The notes under the pieces: model-generated
Told to the model about the DNA's origin: nothing
Database searches by the model: none
The model's input: only the letters and a program-made list of their open reading frames with translations
Position numbers and translations under genes: made by a program
NCBI RefSeq assembly: GCF_022049065.2
Contig: NZ_CP095743.1
Span: 1,069,001 to 1,133,000, forward strand
DNA from: Niallia sp. Man26
Lineage (GTDB): Bacteria; Bacillota; Bacilli; Bacillales; Cytobacillaceae
Direction of reading: 5' to 3'
Length of the DNA: 64,000 nucleotides
In this document: positions 34,143 through 44,099 of the stretch, piece after piece
Numbering within the stretch: the first letter of the stretch is position 1
How the letters are laid out: every line of letters begins with the position of its first letter

Positions 34143-35156
34143 GTGGAAGCACCGATTTTAGTATATAGAGGCACATATATTGAAAGCACACATGATATTC
34201 ATATAGCTGTAGTCAATAGAGATGGAGAATTGATTTACTCCTATGGAGATCCGAACAGATTGACATTTCCACGGTCATCCATGAAACCGTTCCAGGCTAT
34301 TCCCCTTATAGAAACTGGTGCAGCAGACCGCTTTGCTTATGATGGTTCTGCACTTGCACTAAGCTGTGCTTCACACAGCGGTGAGAGCTATCATCGCCAC
34401 ACTGTCCTTGATATTTTAGACAAGCTTGGTTTGAAGGAAGATGCCCTCCAATGTGGGACACATACACCTTGGGATATGGCGAGCTATAAAAAATTACTAA
34501 CAGCAGGCAAAGATGTTACACCAGTTTACAGCAACTGCTCTGGCAAACATTCTGGCATGCTGGCAACAGCGGTCCATATGAACGAAGACATTGCATCCTA
34601 CCGCGAGATTACCCACCCTGTTCAGCAGCGGATTCTTGAGGCAATCGAAGCAGTATGCTCCTATCCAAAAGAGCAAATCAGAATCAGTGTGGACGGATGC
34701 GGGGTGCCTGTCCATCAACTGCCTTTACTACATGCAGCACTTGGTTATGCGAGGCTTGCCAAACCTGATGCTTCAAACAAAAGAGAAGGCGCTCTTGAAA
34801 GAATAAGGGATGGGATGATAAATTATCCGGAAATGGTTGGCGGAACGAAACGGTTTGATACAGATTTAATGAAAGCATTTGGAAATCAGATTGTTTCAAA
34901 GGCAGGAGCAGAAGCGGTTCAATGTCTTGGTTTAACGATGGAGGGAATCGGCATTGCTGTTAAAGTGGAAGATGGAGGGACAAGAGCTGTCAGTGTTGCC
35001 ACAATGGAAGTGCTCAGGCAGTTAGGGGTAGGTAATGAGCAAATTTTTAAACAGCTGTCTAAGTATATAGAAGCGCCTGTTTATAATGCAAGGAAGGAAA
35101 AAATCGGCGCAGTGAAAGCGAACTTTGTTCTTAAGAAAACGCAGGGGGAAATATAA
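34143..35156 (+). CDS. Asparaginase-II family protein (rhizobial-type)
   Basis: A 337-residue cytosolic protein of the asparaginase_II family (thermolabile Rhizobium etli type, unrelated to AnsA). Signature segments: RSSMKPFQAIPLIETGAADRF (in parts), LSCASHSGESYH, NCSGKHSGML with conserved Cys and Lys, and DGCGVPVHQLP. In structurally studied members the Ser-Lys pair acts as nucleophile unit and Cys/Lys bind zinc. It would convert asparagine to aspartate and ammonia. The start is GTG, with GGAGG 10 nt upstream. Monocistronic, with a strong terminator. Confidence 0.88.
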   Translation: MEAPILVYRGTYIESTHDIHIAVVNRDGELIYSYGDPNRLTFPRSSMKPFQAIPLIETGAADRFAYDGSALALSCASHSGESYHRHTVLDILDKLGLKEDALQCGTHTPWDMASYKKLLTAGKDVTPVYSNCSGKHSGMLATAVHMNEDIASYREITHPVQQRILEAIEAVCSYPKEQIRISVDGCGVPVHQLPLLHAALGYARLAKPDASNKREGALERIRDGMINYPEMVGGTKRFDTDLMKAFGNQIVSKAGAEAVQCLGLTMEGIGIAVKVEDGGTRAVSVATMEVLRQLGVGNEQIFKQLSKYIEAPVYNARKEKIGAVKANFVLKKTQGEI

Positions 35157-35159
35157 ATA

Positions 35160-35197
35160 AACAAGGAGACAGGATGCCCCTGTCTCCTTGTTTGTTA
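35160..35197. terminator. Terminator between asparaginase and MFS genes
   Basis: ACAAGGAGACAGG pairs with CCTGTCTCCTTGT (35161-35173 with 35179-35191), followed by TTGTT; usable from both sides. Confidence 0.8.
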
Positions 35198-36403
35198 TTA
35201 TTTGCTTTGTGCTGGTGCTGCTGATCGAAGGAAGAAGGATACCCCAAGACCAATCAATAAAAACACACTAAGAATGATGAAAGACATTGTCAGCATTCCT
35301 GTTTTTAACAGCTGTACAGATACGATTGGACCAGCACTTGCTCCAAGAAACAGAATGAAAGCATTAAATGAGATAGCTGTTCCTCGCGCATTGCCTGCTT
35401 TTTGGCTGATTAAAGATATAATGACAGGTGAAACTACTGCAATTCCGGTCACAAACAAAACACTCATAATGACAACTGCAGGCAGAGAGGTGCAAAAACC
35501 TAACAAGAATAATCCAGCAGCGGAAAGGCCAAGGCCAGCTCTCATGACGTTCAATGCCCCAAACCGCTTGGAAATGGATCCGACAAAAAAAGCAATAAGC
35601 ATCCCAATAATTCCAACTGCTCTTACATACAAAATCTGGTCACTAGATAAACCGAATTTCGGAGAGGATAAATAGCTGCCCAAAATAGTGTACATACCAA
35701 CTAATGTAAATAACAGCATGAACGTAACCGAGAAGCAAAGCAGGAGCTGTGGCTGATAAAACAGCTTTTTTATCTGCTTAAACTTGCTCCAAATATGCTC
35801 GGTTGATTTTTCCTGCTCCTCTTTCGGCAGAGCTATAATGACAAGCACGGCAGAAAACAGATAAACAACACCTAAAATAAGAAAGATTGCATTCCACCCG
35901 AGCAGTTCATTAATAATGCCGCTAAAAAGCTGCCCGATGATGCCGGCCATCAATAATCCAGTACTGATAAAGCCAACGACTGTGACCCTTTTATTAGGTG
36001 GAAACATTTCGCCTGCATAAACAAGGGAAATGGGTGCAAATGCAGCAGCAACAAGTCCTTGTATTGCCCTTAAAACCACGAGCGCATGATAGGAATGGAC
36101 AAAGCCAATCATAAATGTAATAACAGTTAATACACTGATGCTGACTACCATAAGAACCTTTCGTCCATATTTATCGGAGATAGGTCCATACAGTAAGCAG
36201 CCAAGAGCATAACATAAAGAAAACGAACTGCCTATCCAGGATGTCTGGTCTAAAGTAATGTGGAATTCCTCTGAGAAGACGGAGGTTAAGGGAATGGTAA
36301 TGTACATACTTGTTAACAAGGTAAGTCCGCACCAAAATAGAATAAATGTTATAAAGGGATAATTCCTTTTTTGACTTGCCTCGTTAATAATTGCGTGACT
36401 CAA
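35198..36403 (-). CDS. MFS transporter (YnfM-like drug/H+ antiporter type)
   Basis: A 401-residue transporter with 12 helices. Signature segments are GPISDKYGRKVLM (loop 2-3), LRAIQGLVAAAFAPISLVY (in parts) and GFISTGLLMAGIIGQ (motif C of antiporters). The motif C proline/glycine pattern favours export. The start is TTG with AAAGGAG 7 nt upstream. Monocistronic; convergent with the asparaginase gene and divergent from the chemoreceptor gene. Substrate unknown. Confidence 0.87.
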   Translation of the reverse strand: MSHAIINEASQKRNYPFITFILFWCGLTLLTSMYITIPLTSVFSEEFHITLDQTSWIGSSFSLCYALGCLLYGPISDKYGRKVLMVVSISVLTVITFMIGFVHSYHALVVLRAIQGLVAAAFAPISLVYAGEMFPPNKRVTVVGFISTGLLMAGIIGQLFSGIINELLGWNAIFLILGVVYLFSAVLVIIALPKEEQEKSTEHIWSKFKQIKKLFYQPQLLLCFSVTFMLLFTLVGMYTILGSYLSSPKFGLSSDQILYVRAVGIIGMLIAFFVGSISKRFGALNVMRAGLGLSAAGLFLLGFCTSLPAVVIMSVLFVTGIAVVSPVIISLISQKAGNARGTAISFNAFILFLGASAGPIVSVQLLKTGMLTMSFIILSVFLLIGLGVSFFLRSAAPAQSK

Positions 36404-36572
36404 TTTCAGCGCTCCTTTTATTGTTAGTTCTCTCCTAAAGATGAGGAGATGATGAAATCCATCTGATTATATAGCCTTTCTAAAAGGTATGCAATGATAG
36501 GGATTTTATCCGAGTTCTCAAAGAATGAATGATTACCAGAGACTTAATAAAAGAAATAGGAATATTTTCTTA

Positions 36573-36599
36573 TATATTTGCCAAATTACTTGTCGATAT
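36573..36599 (+). promoter_or_regulatory. Sigma-D promoter of the second chemoreceptor
   Basis: TATA, a 15-nt spacer, then GTCGATAT, 42 nt upstream of the start codon; the same boxes and spacing as at 22667-22693. Confidence 0.75.
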
Positions 36600-36640
36600 A
36601 GGGGGTAGAAAGATATAAAAAGTTAAGGACAGGAGACATC

Positions 36641-38620
36641 ATGGGGAATTTAAAGAGAATAAAGAAGATGAAAATGACGATTCAAAAGAAGCTATTAATC
36701 ACCTTTTTGCTGTTAGTCATTATACCTGTACTAACAATAGGAGCAGTCTCCTATTTCAGTGCAAACAAGGCGATTTCAGACCAAATCTCGTATGCATCAG
36801 AGGCGAGTGTAAACTTGTTAAACGAATATATAGACAGTACAGTAGAGCCAAAGGTGAAAGATGCTGAATTTTTTGCTGAAAACATTGCGGTAAATAAAAA
36901 CAGCGTAAAAGAGAATTCAGATTTACGCAAACGGCTTGATGAATATGCATCCCTCCATCCCGAGACTGCCAGCATCTATGTAGGCACCGCGAATGGAGAG
37001 ATGATTCAATACCCAGTTAAAAAGCTTCCGGACGGTTATGACCCAAGGGAAAGAGATTGGTATAAGAATGCAGACCCAACAACAGAAACAGTGATTTCTG
37101 ATGCTTACTTATCAGCTTCCGGAGAAATGGTTGTTACCATCTCCAAAAAGCTTGCTGATGGATCTGGTATCCTTGGCATAAATTTAAAGGTTGATTCGAT
37201 AAAAGAAGTTGCTCAAAAAGTGACAATCGGTAAAGAAGGCTATGGCTTTATCCTTGGGAGGGGAAAACAATATATTTATCACCCATCGAAAGAGTCCGGC
37301 TCTGAGGCAAAAGACAGCTTCATGTCTGCACTGTATGAAAGTGAATCAGGACATCAAAACTATGAGCTTGATGGTGAGCTGAAAAGCATGGCATTTACAA
37401 CGAACAAATTAACTGGCTGGAAAATTGCCGGGACGATGTATAAAAGTGAAGTGGATAATGCATCAGCATCTATTGTAAAGTCATCGTTAATTATTCAGAT
37501 TTTTGCTATCCTAGTTGGCATTGCTGTTGCAATTCTTGTTACACGTTCAATCATCCGCCCGCTTCAGAAGCTGAAGAATAGTGCACAGGTTATCAGCAAG
37601 GGAGACTTAACAGCGCCGATTGAAGTGTCTTCACATGACGAAATTGGCGAGCTTGGCACAGCATTTTCCGATATGAAGGAATCACTGCGGGGGCTGATTT
37701 CACAAGTAGATTCAAATACAGAGCAGGTGGCAGCAGCAGCTGAAGAGCTGTCAGCAGCTTCAGAAGAAACAAAAACAGCAACTGTTCATGTTGCCTCCTC
37801 TATTCAACAGATTGCAAGTGGTGCAGAGGTGCAGACTACTGGCATGGAAAAAACAGCAGCAGCTATTGAAAAGGTAGGACAAGGCATAAATACAATTTAT
37901 AATAATGTGGAAATGGTCAATAAGGAAGCAAGATTGACAGCAGATCATGCAATAGAGGGCGGAGAGTCTGTCAAAAAAACAGTGGACCAAATGACCACTA
38001 TTTATAACCATGTGAGCGAATCAGATCAAATGATAAAATCATTAAACGATCGCTCTAAGGAAATAAATGAAATAAGCAATGTAATCAGCGGAATCGCTGA
38101 ACAGACAAACCTGCTTGCACTTAATGCCGCAATTGAAGCAGCAAGGGCTGGAGAGCAAGGCAAGGGATTTGCTGTCGTGGCTGAGGAAGTAAGAAAGCTT
38201 GCAGAACAGTCGCAAACATCTGCTAAACAGATTACTGGTTTGATTAAAGATATTCAGACAAGTACAGAACAGACTGTTGATAAAATGAAGCAGGCTGCTG
38301 AAAGTGTTGAAACAGGAATCGAGGTTTCACAAGAAGCAATCGTCAAGTTTAATGCCATTATTGAAGGAATCAAAAATATGGCACCAAAAATGGACGAAGT
38401 CTCTCATATCGTTAAAGGTGTTAATGGAGAAATACAGTCCGTCACTGCGACTTCATTTAACTTAGCAAATATCGCTAAAGAAAACACTTCTGCATCAGAA
38501 AGTGTTGCAGCAAGCACAGAACAGCAAATTGCTGTCCTTGAGGAAGTTACAGCTTCAGCTAAATCACTTGCAAACATGTCAGAGGAACTGCAAGAGCTGA
38601 TCCGCAAGTTCACTGTGTAA
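36641..38620 (+). CDS. Methyl-accepting chemotaxis protein, dCache type
   Basis: A 659-residue chemoreceptor. TM1 is at about 17-38; the outer part (about 40-285) is a double Cache domain with the typical [11 protein letters not shown] motif; TM2 is at about 288-310; then HAMP (about 311-365). The cytoplasmic coiled coil has the hairpin [20 protein letters not shown] and [14 protein letters not shown]. dCache domains of this type usually bind amino acids or small acids directly. ATG has AGGAG 6 nt upstream; the sigma-D promoter shows membership in the motility regulon. Confidence 0.94.
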   Translation: MGNLKRIKKMKMTIQKKLLITFLLLVIIPVLTIGAVSYFSANKAISDQISYASEASVNLLNEYIDSTVEPKVKDAEFFAENIAVNKNSVKENSDLRKRLDEYASLHPETASIYVGTANGEMIQYPVKKLPDGYDPRERDWYKNADPTTETVISDAYLSASGEMVVTISKKLADGSGILGINLKVDSIKEVAQKVTIGKEGYGFILGRGKQYIYHPSKESGSEAKDSFMSALYESESGHQNYELDGELKSMAFTTNKLTGWKIAGTMYKSEVDNASASIVKSSLIIQIFAILVGIAVAILVTRSIIRPLQKLKNSAQVISKGDLTAPIEVSSHDEIGELGTAFSDMKESLRGLISQVDSNTEQVAAAAEELSAASEETKTATVHVASSIQQIASGAEVQTTGMEKTAAAIEKVGQGINTIYNNVEMVNKEARLTADHAIEGGESVKKTVDQMTTIYNHVSESDQMIKSLNDRSKEINEISNVISGIAEQTNLLALNAAIEAARAGEQGKGFAVVAEEVRKLAEQSQTSAKQITGLIKDIQTSTEQTVDKMKQAAESVETGIEVSQEAIVKFNAIIEGIKNMAPKMDEVSHIVKGVNGEIQSVTATSFNLANIAKENTSASESVAASTEQQIAVLEEVTASAKSLANMSEELQELIRKFTV

Positions 38621-38689
38621 TTAGGCAAATAAATCCAATTGTTGGAACGGTTTTTCTTTCAGCTAAGAAAAGCTGCTGTACCAATGATA

Positions 38690-38729
38690 AGACCGCTTTT
38701 GTCACAAAACAGAAGCGGTCCTTTTTTTC
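38690..38729 (+). terminator. Terminator after the second chemoreceptor
   Basis: GACCGCTTTTGT pairs with ACAGAAGCGGTC (one G-U), followed by a T run. Confidence 0.85.
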
Positions 38730-38838
38730 TATCCTTATTGCCGGGATATAGAATATAATGGAGAAAGGAATGCATCGCCATAAGGAACCAAAAGGCTGTT
38801 GCACCAATCTTTAGAAAAGATGGAGAAGAAAACTTAAA

Positions 38839-40398
38839 ATGTCAAATGAACTATTCCTTTTTTCCTTTATTGATATTTGCGGTGGGTTATTGAGCGCTTT
38901 GCTATGCATTTACGCCTTTTTTAATATACGCCATGCTCCTGGGGGCATCTTCTATATTTTAGGGACTTTTTGTTGCTCGCTGTTTACGTTCTTTTATGTT
39001 TTTGAACTGAACAGTCAATTACTAGAGCATGCAAAAATCTGGCTGCGACTAGAATATTTAGTTTTGCCCTTCATCCCTGTCTTTACATTATTTATGTGCA
39101 TGGAGTATGTCGGAGTAAAGTGGAACCGGCATTTGTATTACTTTTTTTTCGGTCTGCCACTGCTGACAATACTTGTTCACTATACAAATGATTTTCACCA
39201 TTTTTACTATAAATCGATGAGTATGGACACATCTGGACCTTTCCCTGTTTTGAGCTTAGAAGGAGGACCATGGTTCTATGTTCATTCCTTTTTCCTGTAT
39301 GCCTGTGTGTTAGGGAGCATTGTCCTCTTGCTTGCGCAATTTAGAAAGGGCAGAGCAAGCCGCTTTAAGTGGCAGATAGCCACGATGACTGCAGGACTAT
39401 TTGTGCCTGTGCTAGGGAGTGTTTTGTATTTAACTGGTTTAAGTCCAAATGGCATTGATTTAGGACCAATATCAATGAGCATCTCTTTTATTTTCCATGG
39501 TGCCGCCATTATATCCTTGCAGATGTTCAGCGTTGCACCAATTGCTAGAGAAAAGGTGTTTGACAGTATGGAGGAAGGGGTTTTAGTTTTAAACCATAAC
39601 AACATAATTGTAGATTTTAATCCAATTATGCAGCAGATGGTGCCGAAAATCAGCCGTGCCATTGGCAAATCGATTAACGATATCCTCAAGGACAGTCAAA
39701 CGCTGTTAGGTATTATCTCTAAAGGAGAAAAGCGCGATTATAAACAGGAAACTGCTTATGGAGATATTCATTATCAAATTAAATTCACCCCAGTATTGCA
39801 CAGAAGTAAGCATCTCGGTCAAATCATCACATTTGTAGATGTGACAGATAGAATACATCTGCAAGACCAGCTGAAAGCAATCGCAAGCATAGATGGGTTA
39901 ACAGAGGCTTATAACAGAACCTTCTTTCTGCAAAAAACGGAAGAGCTGCTCGATAAGGGGTATTTGAAAAGCTTGAGCATCATCATGTTTGATGTGGACT
40001 ATTTTAAAAAAGTAAATGATACTTTTGGTCATAAAGCAGGAGATACCATCCTAAAGCAAGTGGTTAAACTGGCTAAAAAGCATATGAGAAGATCTGATAT
40101 TATTGGCCGGTATGGCGGTGAGGAATTTATCATCTGTCTGCCTGATGCTTTCATGCAGGAAGCAATTGTTATTGCCGAAGCAATTCGCAGAGAAATCGAA
40201 AGAACACACGTCGATGTAGATGGAAAAGAAATCAAGGTGACGACAAGCTTCGGTGTTGCAAGTGCTGCTGCTAACGACCAAAAAAACAGCAAGCTTATCG
40301 CCTCCCTTATGGATGAAGCCGATATGGCACTATATACAGCGAAAAATAACGGCAGAAACTGTGTTCGGTCATTTGAAGACCCGGTTGTCATTCACTAA
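38839..40398 (+). CDS. 7TM-PAS-GGDEF diguanylate cyclase
   Basis: A 519-residue membrane protein. Seven hydrophobic helices (about residues 8-230) form the N-terminal domain found in 7TM histidine kinases. A PAS domain (about 240-345, EEGVLVLNHNNIIVDFN) and a GGDEF domain (about 350-515) follow. The active loop is GGEEF, a competent variant. The metal site DVDYFKKVND and LTEAYNRTFF are intact, so c-di-GMP synthesis is likely. No EAL domain. An RxxD-type inhibitory site before GGEEF is not evident (KHMRRSDIIGRYGGEEF has RRSD, which could serve). The ribosome site is rather far from ATG. Next to a chemoreceptor, it suits motility control. Confidence 0.9.
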   Translation: MSNELFLFSFIDICGGLLSALLCIYAFFNIRHAPGGIFYILGTFCCSLFTFFYVFELNSQLLEHAKIWLRLEYLVLPFIPVFTLFMCMEYVGVKWNRHLYYFFFGLPLLTILVHYTNDFHHFYYKSMSMDTSGPFPVLSLEGGPWFYVHSFFLYACVLGSIVLLLAQFRKGRASRFKWQIATMTAGLFVPVLGSVLYLTGLSPNGIDLGPISMSISFIFHGAAIISLQMFSVAPIAREKVFDSMEEGVLVLNHNNIIVDFNPIMQQMVPKISRAIGKSINDILKDSQTLLGIISKGEKRDYKQETAYGDIHYQIKFTPVLHRSKHLGQIITFVDVTDRIHLQDQLKAIASIDGLTEAYNRTFFLQKTEELLDKGYLKSLSIIMFDVDYFKKVNDTFGHKAGDTILKQVVKLAKKHMRRSDIIGRYGGEEFIICLPDAFMQEAIVIAEAIRREIERTHVDVDGKEIKVTTSFGVASAAANDQKNSKLIASLMDEADMALYTAKNNGRNCVRSFEDPVVIH

Positions 40399-40432
40399 AA
40401 AATGTATCCTGTTAACAGGATACATTTTTTTT
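40396..40432. terminator. Bidirectional terminator, near-perfect palindrome
   Basis: AAAAAATGTATCCTGTT is followed directly by its complement, centred on GTTAAC. It separates the GGDEF gene from the convergent MFS gene, whose stop lies in the T run. Confidence 0.85.
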
Positions 40433-41633
40433 ATGCAGGGCTTTTCTGCCGATATATTTGGCTTGCCCACAACAAATACATTCCCCCGAAGAAAATATAT
40501 AAAAGCCCATTGGCCGCACCTAATGCTCGCGGTTCAAATACTTCAAGCAGCAGACCTGTAACGAACATGGATAAACCTAAGCTTGTATTGCCGATTGTGG
40601 CAGATAAGGCAAAATAACTTCCTTGGTGCTTTTGCGGCATGGTTTTCATCACAACTGTATCAAGCAATGCATTTCCGACACCTCCAAAAACCGTCAATAT
40701 CCCAAACAGGACGGCAATCATTGCAAACGAGTTCACCTGGCTTACAATCAACAGAATAATTCCCTCAATGATCATCGCGAGATAAGCAAACAATAAGAAG
40801 TTTCCCTTAATTAATCGAGTGAAAAAGGGGCTGATAATAAAGCCAACTCCCAAGACGCTGTATAGAATGCCTACTCCTAGATCTGCAGCAGGAAAGGTGT
40901 CTATCGCATAGATGCTTATAAGGACATTTTCTATCCCGTTAGCTAAAGGTACAAAAATATCAGCACTTAACAGCATGATAAATAAGGAGGAAGAGAAAAT
41001 TACGGCTATAAGCTGATTACCTTTCTCCTTCGTTGCTGGCTGATGAGCTGTATGCCGAACAGCATCATCTATTTTTGCAATTCTGCTTATAAATGCTGCT
41101 GCAGTCAAGAAGGATAAGATATTGACAAAAAAGGCAGCTTTTTGGCCAAATAGCAGGGAGATGATTCCGCCGGAAAATGCGCCGATAACAAGGACGAAGC
41201 CCAACTGGACTTGTTCCCACCCGTTTACTGCTTTCATACTTTCCCCATTTATTAGTGCTGGAATGCTTGCCTTCCGCACAGGCGCATAGAGGGCTTCACC
41301 GCTGGCCAAAAGAAACGAGGCAACATAAATAATCCATATATCTTCTTTGCTGTTTACAAATAGAAAGGATATGGCAATGAAAGCCCGGACTATGTCTGTA
41401 TAAAGCAAAACTTTTTTTCGAGACCATTTAGCAGCAACCATACTGCTAAGTGGCCCAAATAGTAAGAATGGCAGCATGCGCAAAGCCAGTGTTATGCCTA
41501 CAGACATACCCGATGCAGACAATTGTAAAAGAAGCGACAGAGAAGCTACTTGACTGAATCTGTCTCCGATGCCATTGATAAGGCCAGAAAAAAACAACTT
41601 CTGATATTCCTTTTCTTGCGACAGAATAGACAT
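40431..41633 (-). CDS. MFS transporter
   Basis: A 400-residue major facilitator protein of the MFS_3-like group with 12 helices: GLINGIGDRFSQVASLSLLL (in parts) at the N-terminus, GPLSSMVAAKWSRKKVLLYTD (in parts) as loop 2-3, and GVGNALLDTVVMKTMPQKHQG (in parts) in the second half. This group includes macrolide and siderophore exporters. AAGGTGAT precedes the ATG. A perfect inverted repeat 14-37 nt upstream of the start suggests a repressor site, but no regulator gene is nearby. Substrate unknown. Confidence 0.87.
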   Translation of the reverse strand: MSILSQEKEYQKLFFSGLINGIGDRFSQVASLSLLLQLSASGMSVGITLALRMLPFLLFGPLSSMVAAKWSRKKVLLYTDIVRAFIAISFLFVNSKEDIWIIYVASFLLASGEALYAPVRKASIPALINGESMKAVNGWEQVQLGFVLVIGAFSGGIISLLFGQKAAFFVNILSFLTAAAFISRIAKIDDAVRHTAHQPATKEKGNQLIAVIFSSSLFIMLLSADIFVPLANGIENVLISIYAIDTFPAADLGVGILYSVLGVGFIISPFFTRLIKGNFLLFAYLAMIIEGIILLIVSQVNSFAMIAVLFGILTVFGGVGNALLDTVVMKTMPQKHQGSYFALSATIGNTSLGLSMFVTGLLLEVFEPRALGAANGLLYIFFGGMYLLWASQIYRQKSPA

Positions 41634-41646
41634 GATTGATCACCTT

Positions 41647-41670
41647 CTAATTAGATTGATATCTAATTAG
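41647..41670. promoter_or_regulatory. Inverted repeat before the MFS gene, probable MarR/TetR-type operator
   Basis: CTAATTAGAT, TGAT, then ATCTAATTAG: a perfect 10-bp inverted repeat. A further half-like copy AATCTAATT follows at about 41676-41684. Position just ahead of the MFS start suggests repressor binding. The rest of the 41671-41964 spacer is AT-rich; only an AGGAGGGAT ribosome site for isp is clear. Confidence 0.6.
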
Positions 41671-41964
41671 ATGATAATCTAATTTAAGTAACTTGTATAG
41701 ATATAATGATTAATAAATTTAATAGCAGCCATAAAGCCTTATCTTTCATCCGGAAATTTTTTACTGCATTCCCCTCCAAAAGCCTTGCTGTTCCTAGTAA
41801 TTGTTGGGTTTTTGGTGATTCATTTCTAGTAGGGGAGGATAACAGCATCCGTATATTTTCGCGAAACATGTGTTCTTATATGAGTCGAAAGGCACTTTTT
41901 ATGAATATACTAAATTGTTAAACTATTTGGTGTAAACTACTAATCCTACAGGAGGGATCATATT

Positions 41965-42924
41965 ATGAGACCAGAAGTGAAGGTAATACCTTACAAAGTG
42001 GAGCAAGTGGTACAAATGGCGAATGAGGTGCCGACAGGAATTCAGCAAATTCAAGCACCTGCATTATGGAACAAATCAAAAGGAAAGGGTATTAAGGTTG
42101 CAATCCTTGATACAGGCTGTGATACGACACATCCTGATTTGCAGGAACGTATTATCGGCGGCTATAACTTTACAGACGATGATAATTCAAATCCAGATAT
42201 TTATAGTGATTATAATGGACATGGCACACATGTAGCCGGAACAATTGGAGCAGTGGAAAACAACGATGGAGTGGCAGGTGCTGCACCACAAGTGTCTCTT
42301 TTAATCGTAAAGGTTCTTAATGGACAAGGTTCAGGGCAATATGATTGGATTACTAACGGAATTCATTATGCAATTGAACAAAATGTTGATATTATTTCCA
42401 TGAGTTTAGGAGGACCGGATGATGTCCAAGCACTTCATGATGCTGTGAAAAGGGCGGTTGACAACCAAATTTTGGTCGTTTGTGCGGCTGGTAATGAAGG
42501 AGATGGACGTGAGACGACTGAAGAGCTGGCATACCCTGCAGCATATAATGAAGTAATTAGTGTTGGTTCTGTCGATTTTACAAGAAACTCCTCCGAATTC
42601 TCCAACTCTAACAGAGAAGTGGACCTTGCTGCACCTGGAGAAAATATTCTGTCCACATATCCAGGCGGCCAATATGCCAGACTTAGCGGTACATCTATGG
42701 CAGCACCTCATGTAAGCGGCGGACTTGCCCTAATTAAGGCAATTGCAACGGATGAATTTGACAGACCTCTGACAGAACCGGAGCTGTATGCACAGCTCAT
42801 CAAACGGACTGTTCCACTAGGATTCTCTCCAAAACTGGAAGGGAATGGGCTTCTTTATTTAACAGCCCCAGAGAAGCTCGCAGAAGCAATCCAGTCAAGT
42901 GTGACGAAAATGCTGTCTGTCTGA
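41965..42924 (+). CDS. isp: Intracellular serine protease (subtilisin family)
   Basis: A 319-residue subtilase without signal peptide. The catalytic triad is D49 (ILDTGCD), H86 (NGHGTHVAG) and S244 (GTSMAAPH); the oxyanion Asn is in AAGNEGD. The short N-terminal stretch with VIPY (residues 7-10) matches the LIPY/F propeptide motif that keeps Bacillus intracellular proteases inactive until it is clipped. Such enzymes degrade cytosolic proteins in stationary phase and sporulation. AGGAGGG precedes ATG. Monocistronic, with a strong terminator. Confidence 0.95.
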   Translation: MRPEVKVIPYKVEQVVQMANEVPTGIQQIQAPALWNKSKGKGIKVAILDTGCDTTHPDLQERIIGGYNFTDDDNSNPDIYSDYNGHGTHVAGTIGAVENNDGVAGAAPQVSLLIVKVLNGQGSGQYDWITNGIHYAIEQNVDIISMSLGGPDDVQALHDAVKRAVDNQILVVCAAGNEGDGRETTEELAYPAAYNEVISVGSVDFTRNSSEFSNSNREVDLAAPGENILSTYPGGQYARLSGTSMAAPHVSGGLALIKAIATDEFDRPLTEPELYAQLIKRTVPLGFSPKLEGNGLLYLTAPEKLAEAIQSSVTKMLSV

Positions 42925-42940
42925 GTATGATAGAAAACAA

Positions 42941-42968
42941 GACGCTTCCTTTACGGAAGCGTTTTTTT
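42941..42968 (+). terminator. Terminator after isp
   Basis: ACGCTTCC pairs with GGAAGCGT around TTTAC, followed by a T run. Confidence 0.85.
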
Positions 42969-43066
42969 GTTGGCAGTCAGAAAGAAGTTTAAAGCAGCTG
43001 TTTAATAGTAATACATCTCTAAGTCCATTATAATAGCAACATAAAACGTAAAATGAGGGTTATTAA

Positions 43067-43993
43067 TTGAAAACACAAGAATTTATATACACGATTTCTT
43101 ATCACGAGGATGAGGCAGATGTTTGCCAGCTGGAGATGCGCTCGCTTTTTTCAGCAGAAAATATTACGAATTTCGTGGAAAGCACACTCGAAATTGATCC
43201 AAGCAGGAGCCCGTTTATCAAGGGAAGAATCGATATTAAAGCAGCAAACGAAAGCTTTGAAGAGCTGCTGACAGATGTTCAGAAAATCGGACTGGAGGAA
43301 GACTCCTATAAAGTTGTGTTTATTAAAGGAACTGGAAATATTCCCTTTACCGAGAGAAAAAGAATGGAAAGAGTCGCAGGCGCTTGTATTAAAGGTAATG
43401 TGAATCTGCATAACCCTGACAAAATATATGCCATTATGTTTGGCAATGGCAGCTGGATATTTGGCGATTATCAGGAAAGCACATCCGTTTGGCTTGCACA
43501 TCAAGGCAAGCCGAATCAATATTCAACAGCGTTAAGCACAAGATTGGCAAGAGCTGTTGTCAATATTGCCGTACCACATCCTTCAGGAACTAAGGCAATT
43601 GATCCTTGCTGTGGTATCGGAACGGTGCTCATCGAAGCATTGTCAATGGGTATCGATATAGTTGGCAGTGATATAAATCCACTTGTTACAGGCAAGGCAC
43701 GAGAAAATATTGCTCATTTCCAACTGAACGGAGAGGTTCTGTTACAGGATATCAAGGATGTGACAGGAAAGTATGATGCCGCTATTATTGATATGCCTTA
43801 TAATCTTTGTTCTGTTCTTCCATATGAAGAGAAGCTGTCTATGCTTAAGAGTGCAAGACGATTTGCGAAAAAGGCTGTTATCGTATCAATTGAAGAAGTA
43901 GACGATGCAATTCTTCAAGCAGGATTTACAATTGTCGACCGCTGCATTGCTAAAAAAGGCAATTTTAAAAGGCATGTTCTAGTATGTAGCTGA
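43067..43993 (+). CDS. TRM11-like RNA methyltransferase
   Basis: A 308-residue SAM-dependent methyltransferase. The N-terminal 150 residues are a reduced THUMP-like RNA-binding region. The C-terminal Rossmann domain has motif I AIDPCCGIGTVLIEAL, motif II GSDINPLV and the catalytic motif IV IDMPYNLCS (D-M-P-Y in place of N/D-P-P-Y). In the TRM11/TrmG10 family such proteins methylate the exocyclic amine of guanosine in tRNA. The start is TTG, with a modest GAGGG ribosome site. A single gene before the helicase operon. Target nucleotide not deducible. Confidence 0.83.
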   Translation: MKTQEFIYTISYHEDEADVCQLEMRSLFSAENITNFVESTLEIDPSRSPFIKGRIDIKAANESFEELLTDVQKIGLEEDSYKVVFIKGTGNIPFTERKRMERVAGACIKGNVNLHNPDKIYAIMFGNGSWIFGDYQESTSVWLAHQGKPNQYSTALSTRLARAVVNIAVPHPSGTKAIDPCCGIGTVLIEALSMGIDIVGSDINPLVTGKARENIAHFQLNGEVLLQDIKDVTGKYDAAIIDMPYNLCSVLPYEEKLSMLKSARRFAKKAVIVSIEEVDDAILQAGFTIVDRCIAKKGNFKRHVLVCS

Positions 43994-44099
43994 TGGTTAT
44001 TTTTGGTGGTGCACAATGTTTGTTGCCTATATCTCTACAGTGTTAGAATAAAAAATATAATATATAAGTTACCCTAAACTTGAAGAAGGAGAAAGCCAA

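Noticed and set aside
35202..35675. 157-codon plus-strand open frame
   Set aside because: It is antisense to the MFS gene 35198-36403, lacks a ribosome site, and its product has no recognisable pattern. It is a shadow of the hydrophobic coding strand.
41684..41869. 61-codon minus-strand frame and an overlapping plus-strand frame (41706-41921) in the MFS-isp spacer
   Set aside because: Neither has a convincing ribosome site at its start and the two overlap in opposite directions. A 21-codon hydrophobic end (from MKDKALW) is suggestive but too short to support.
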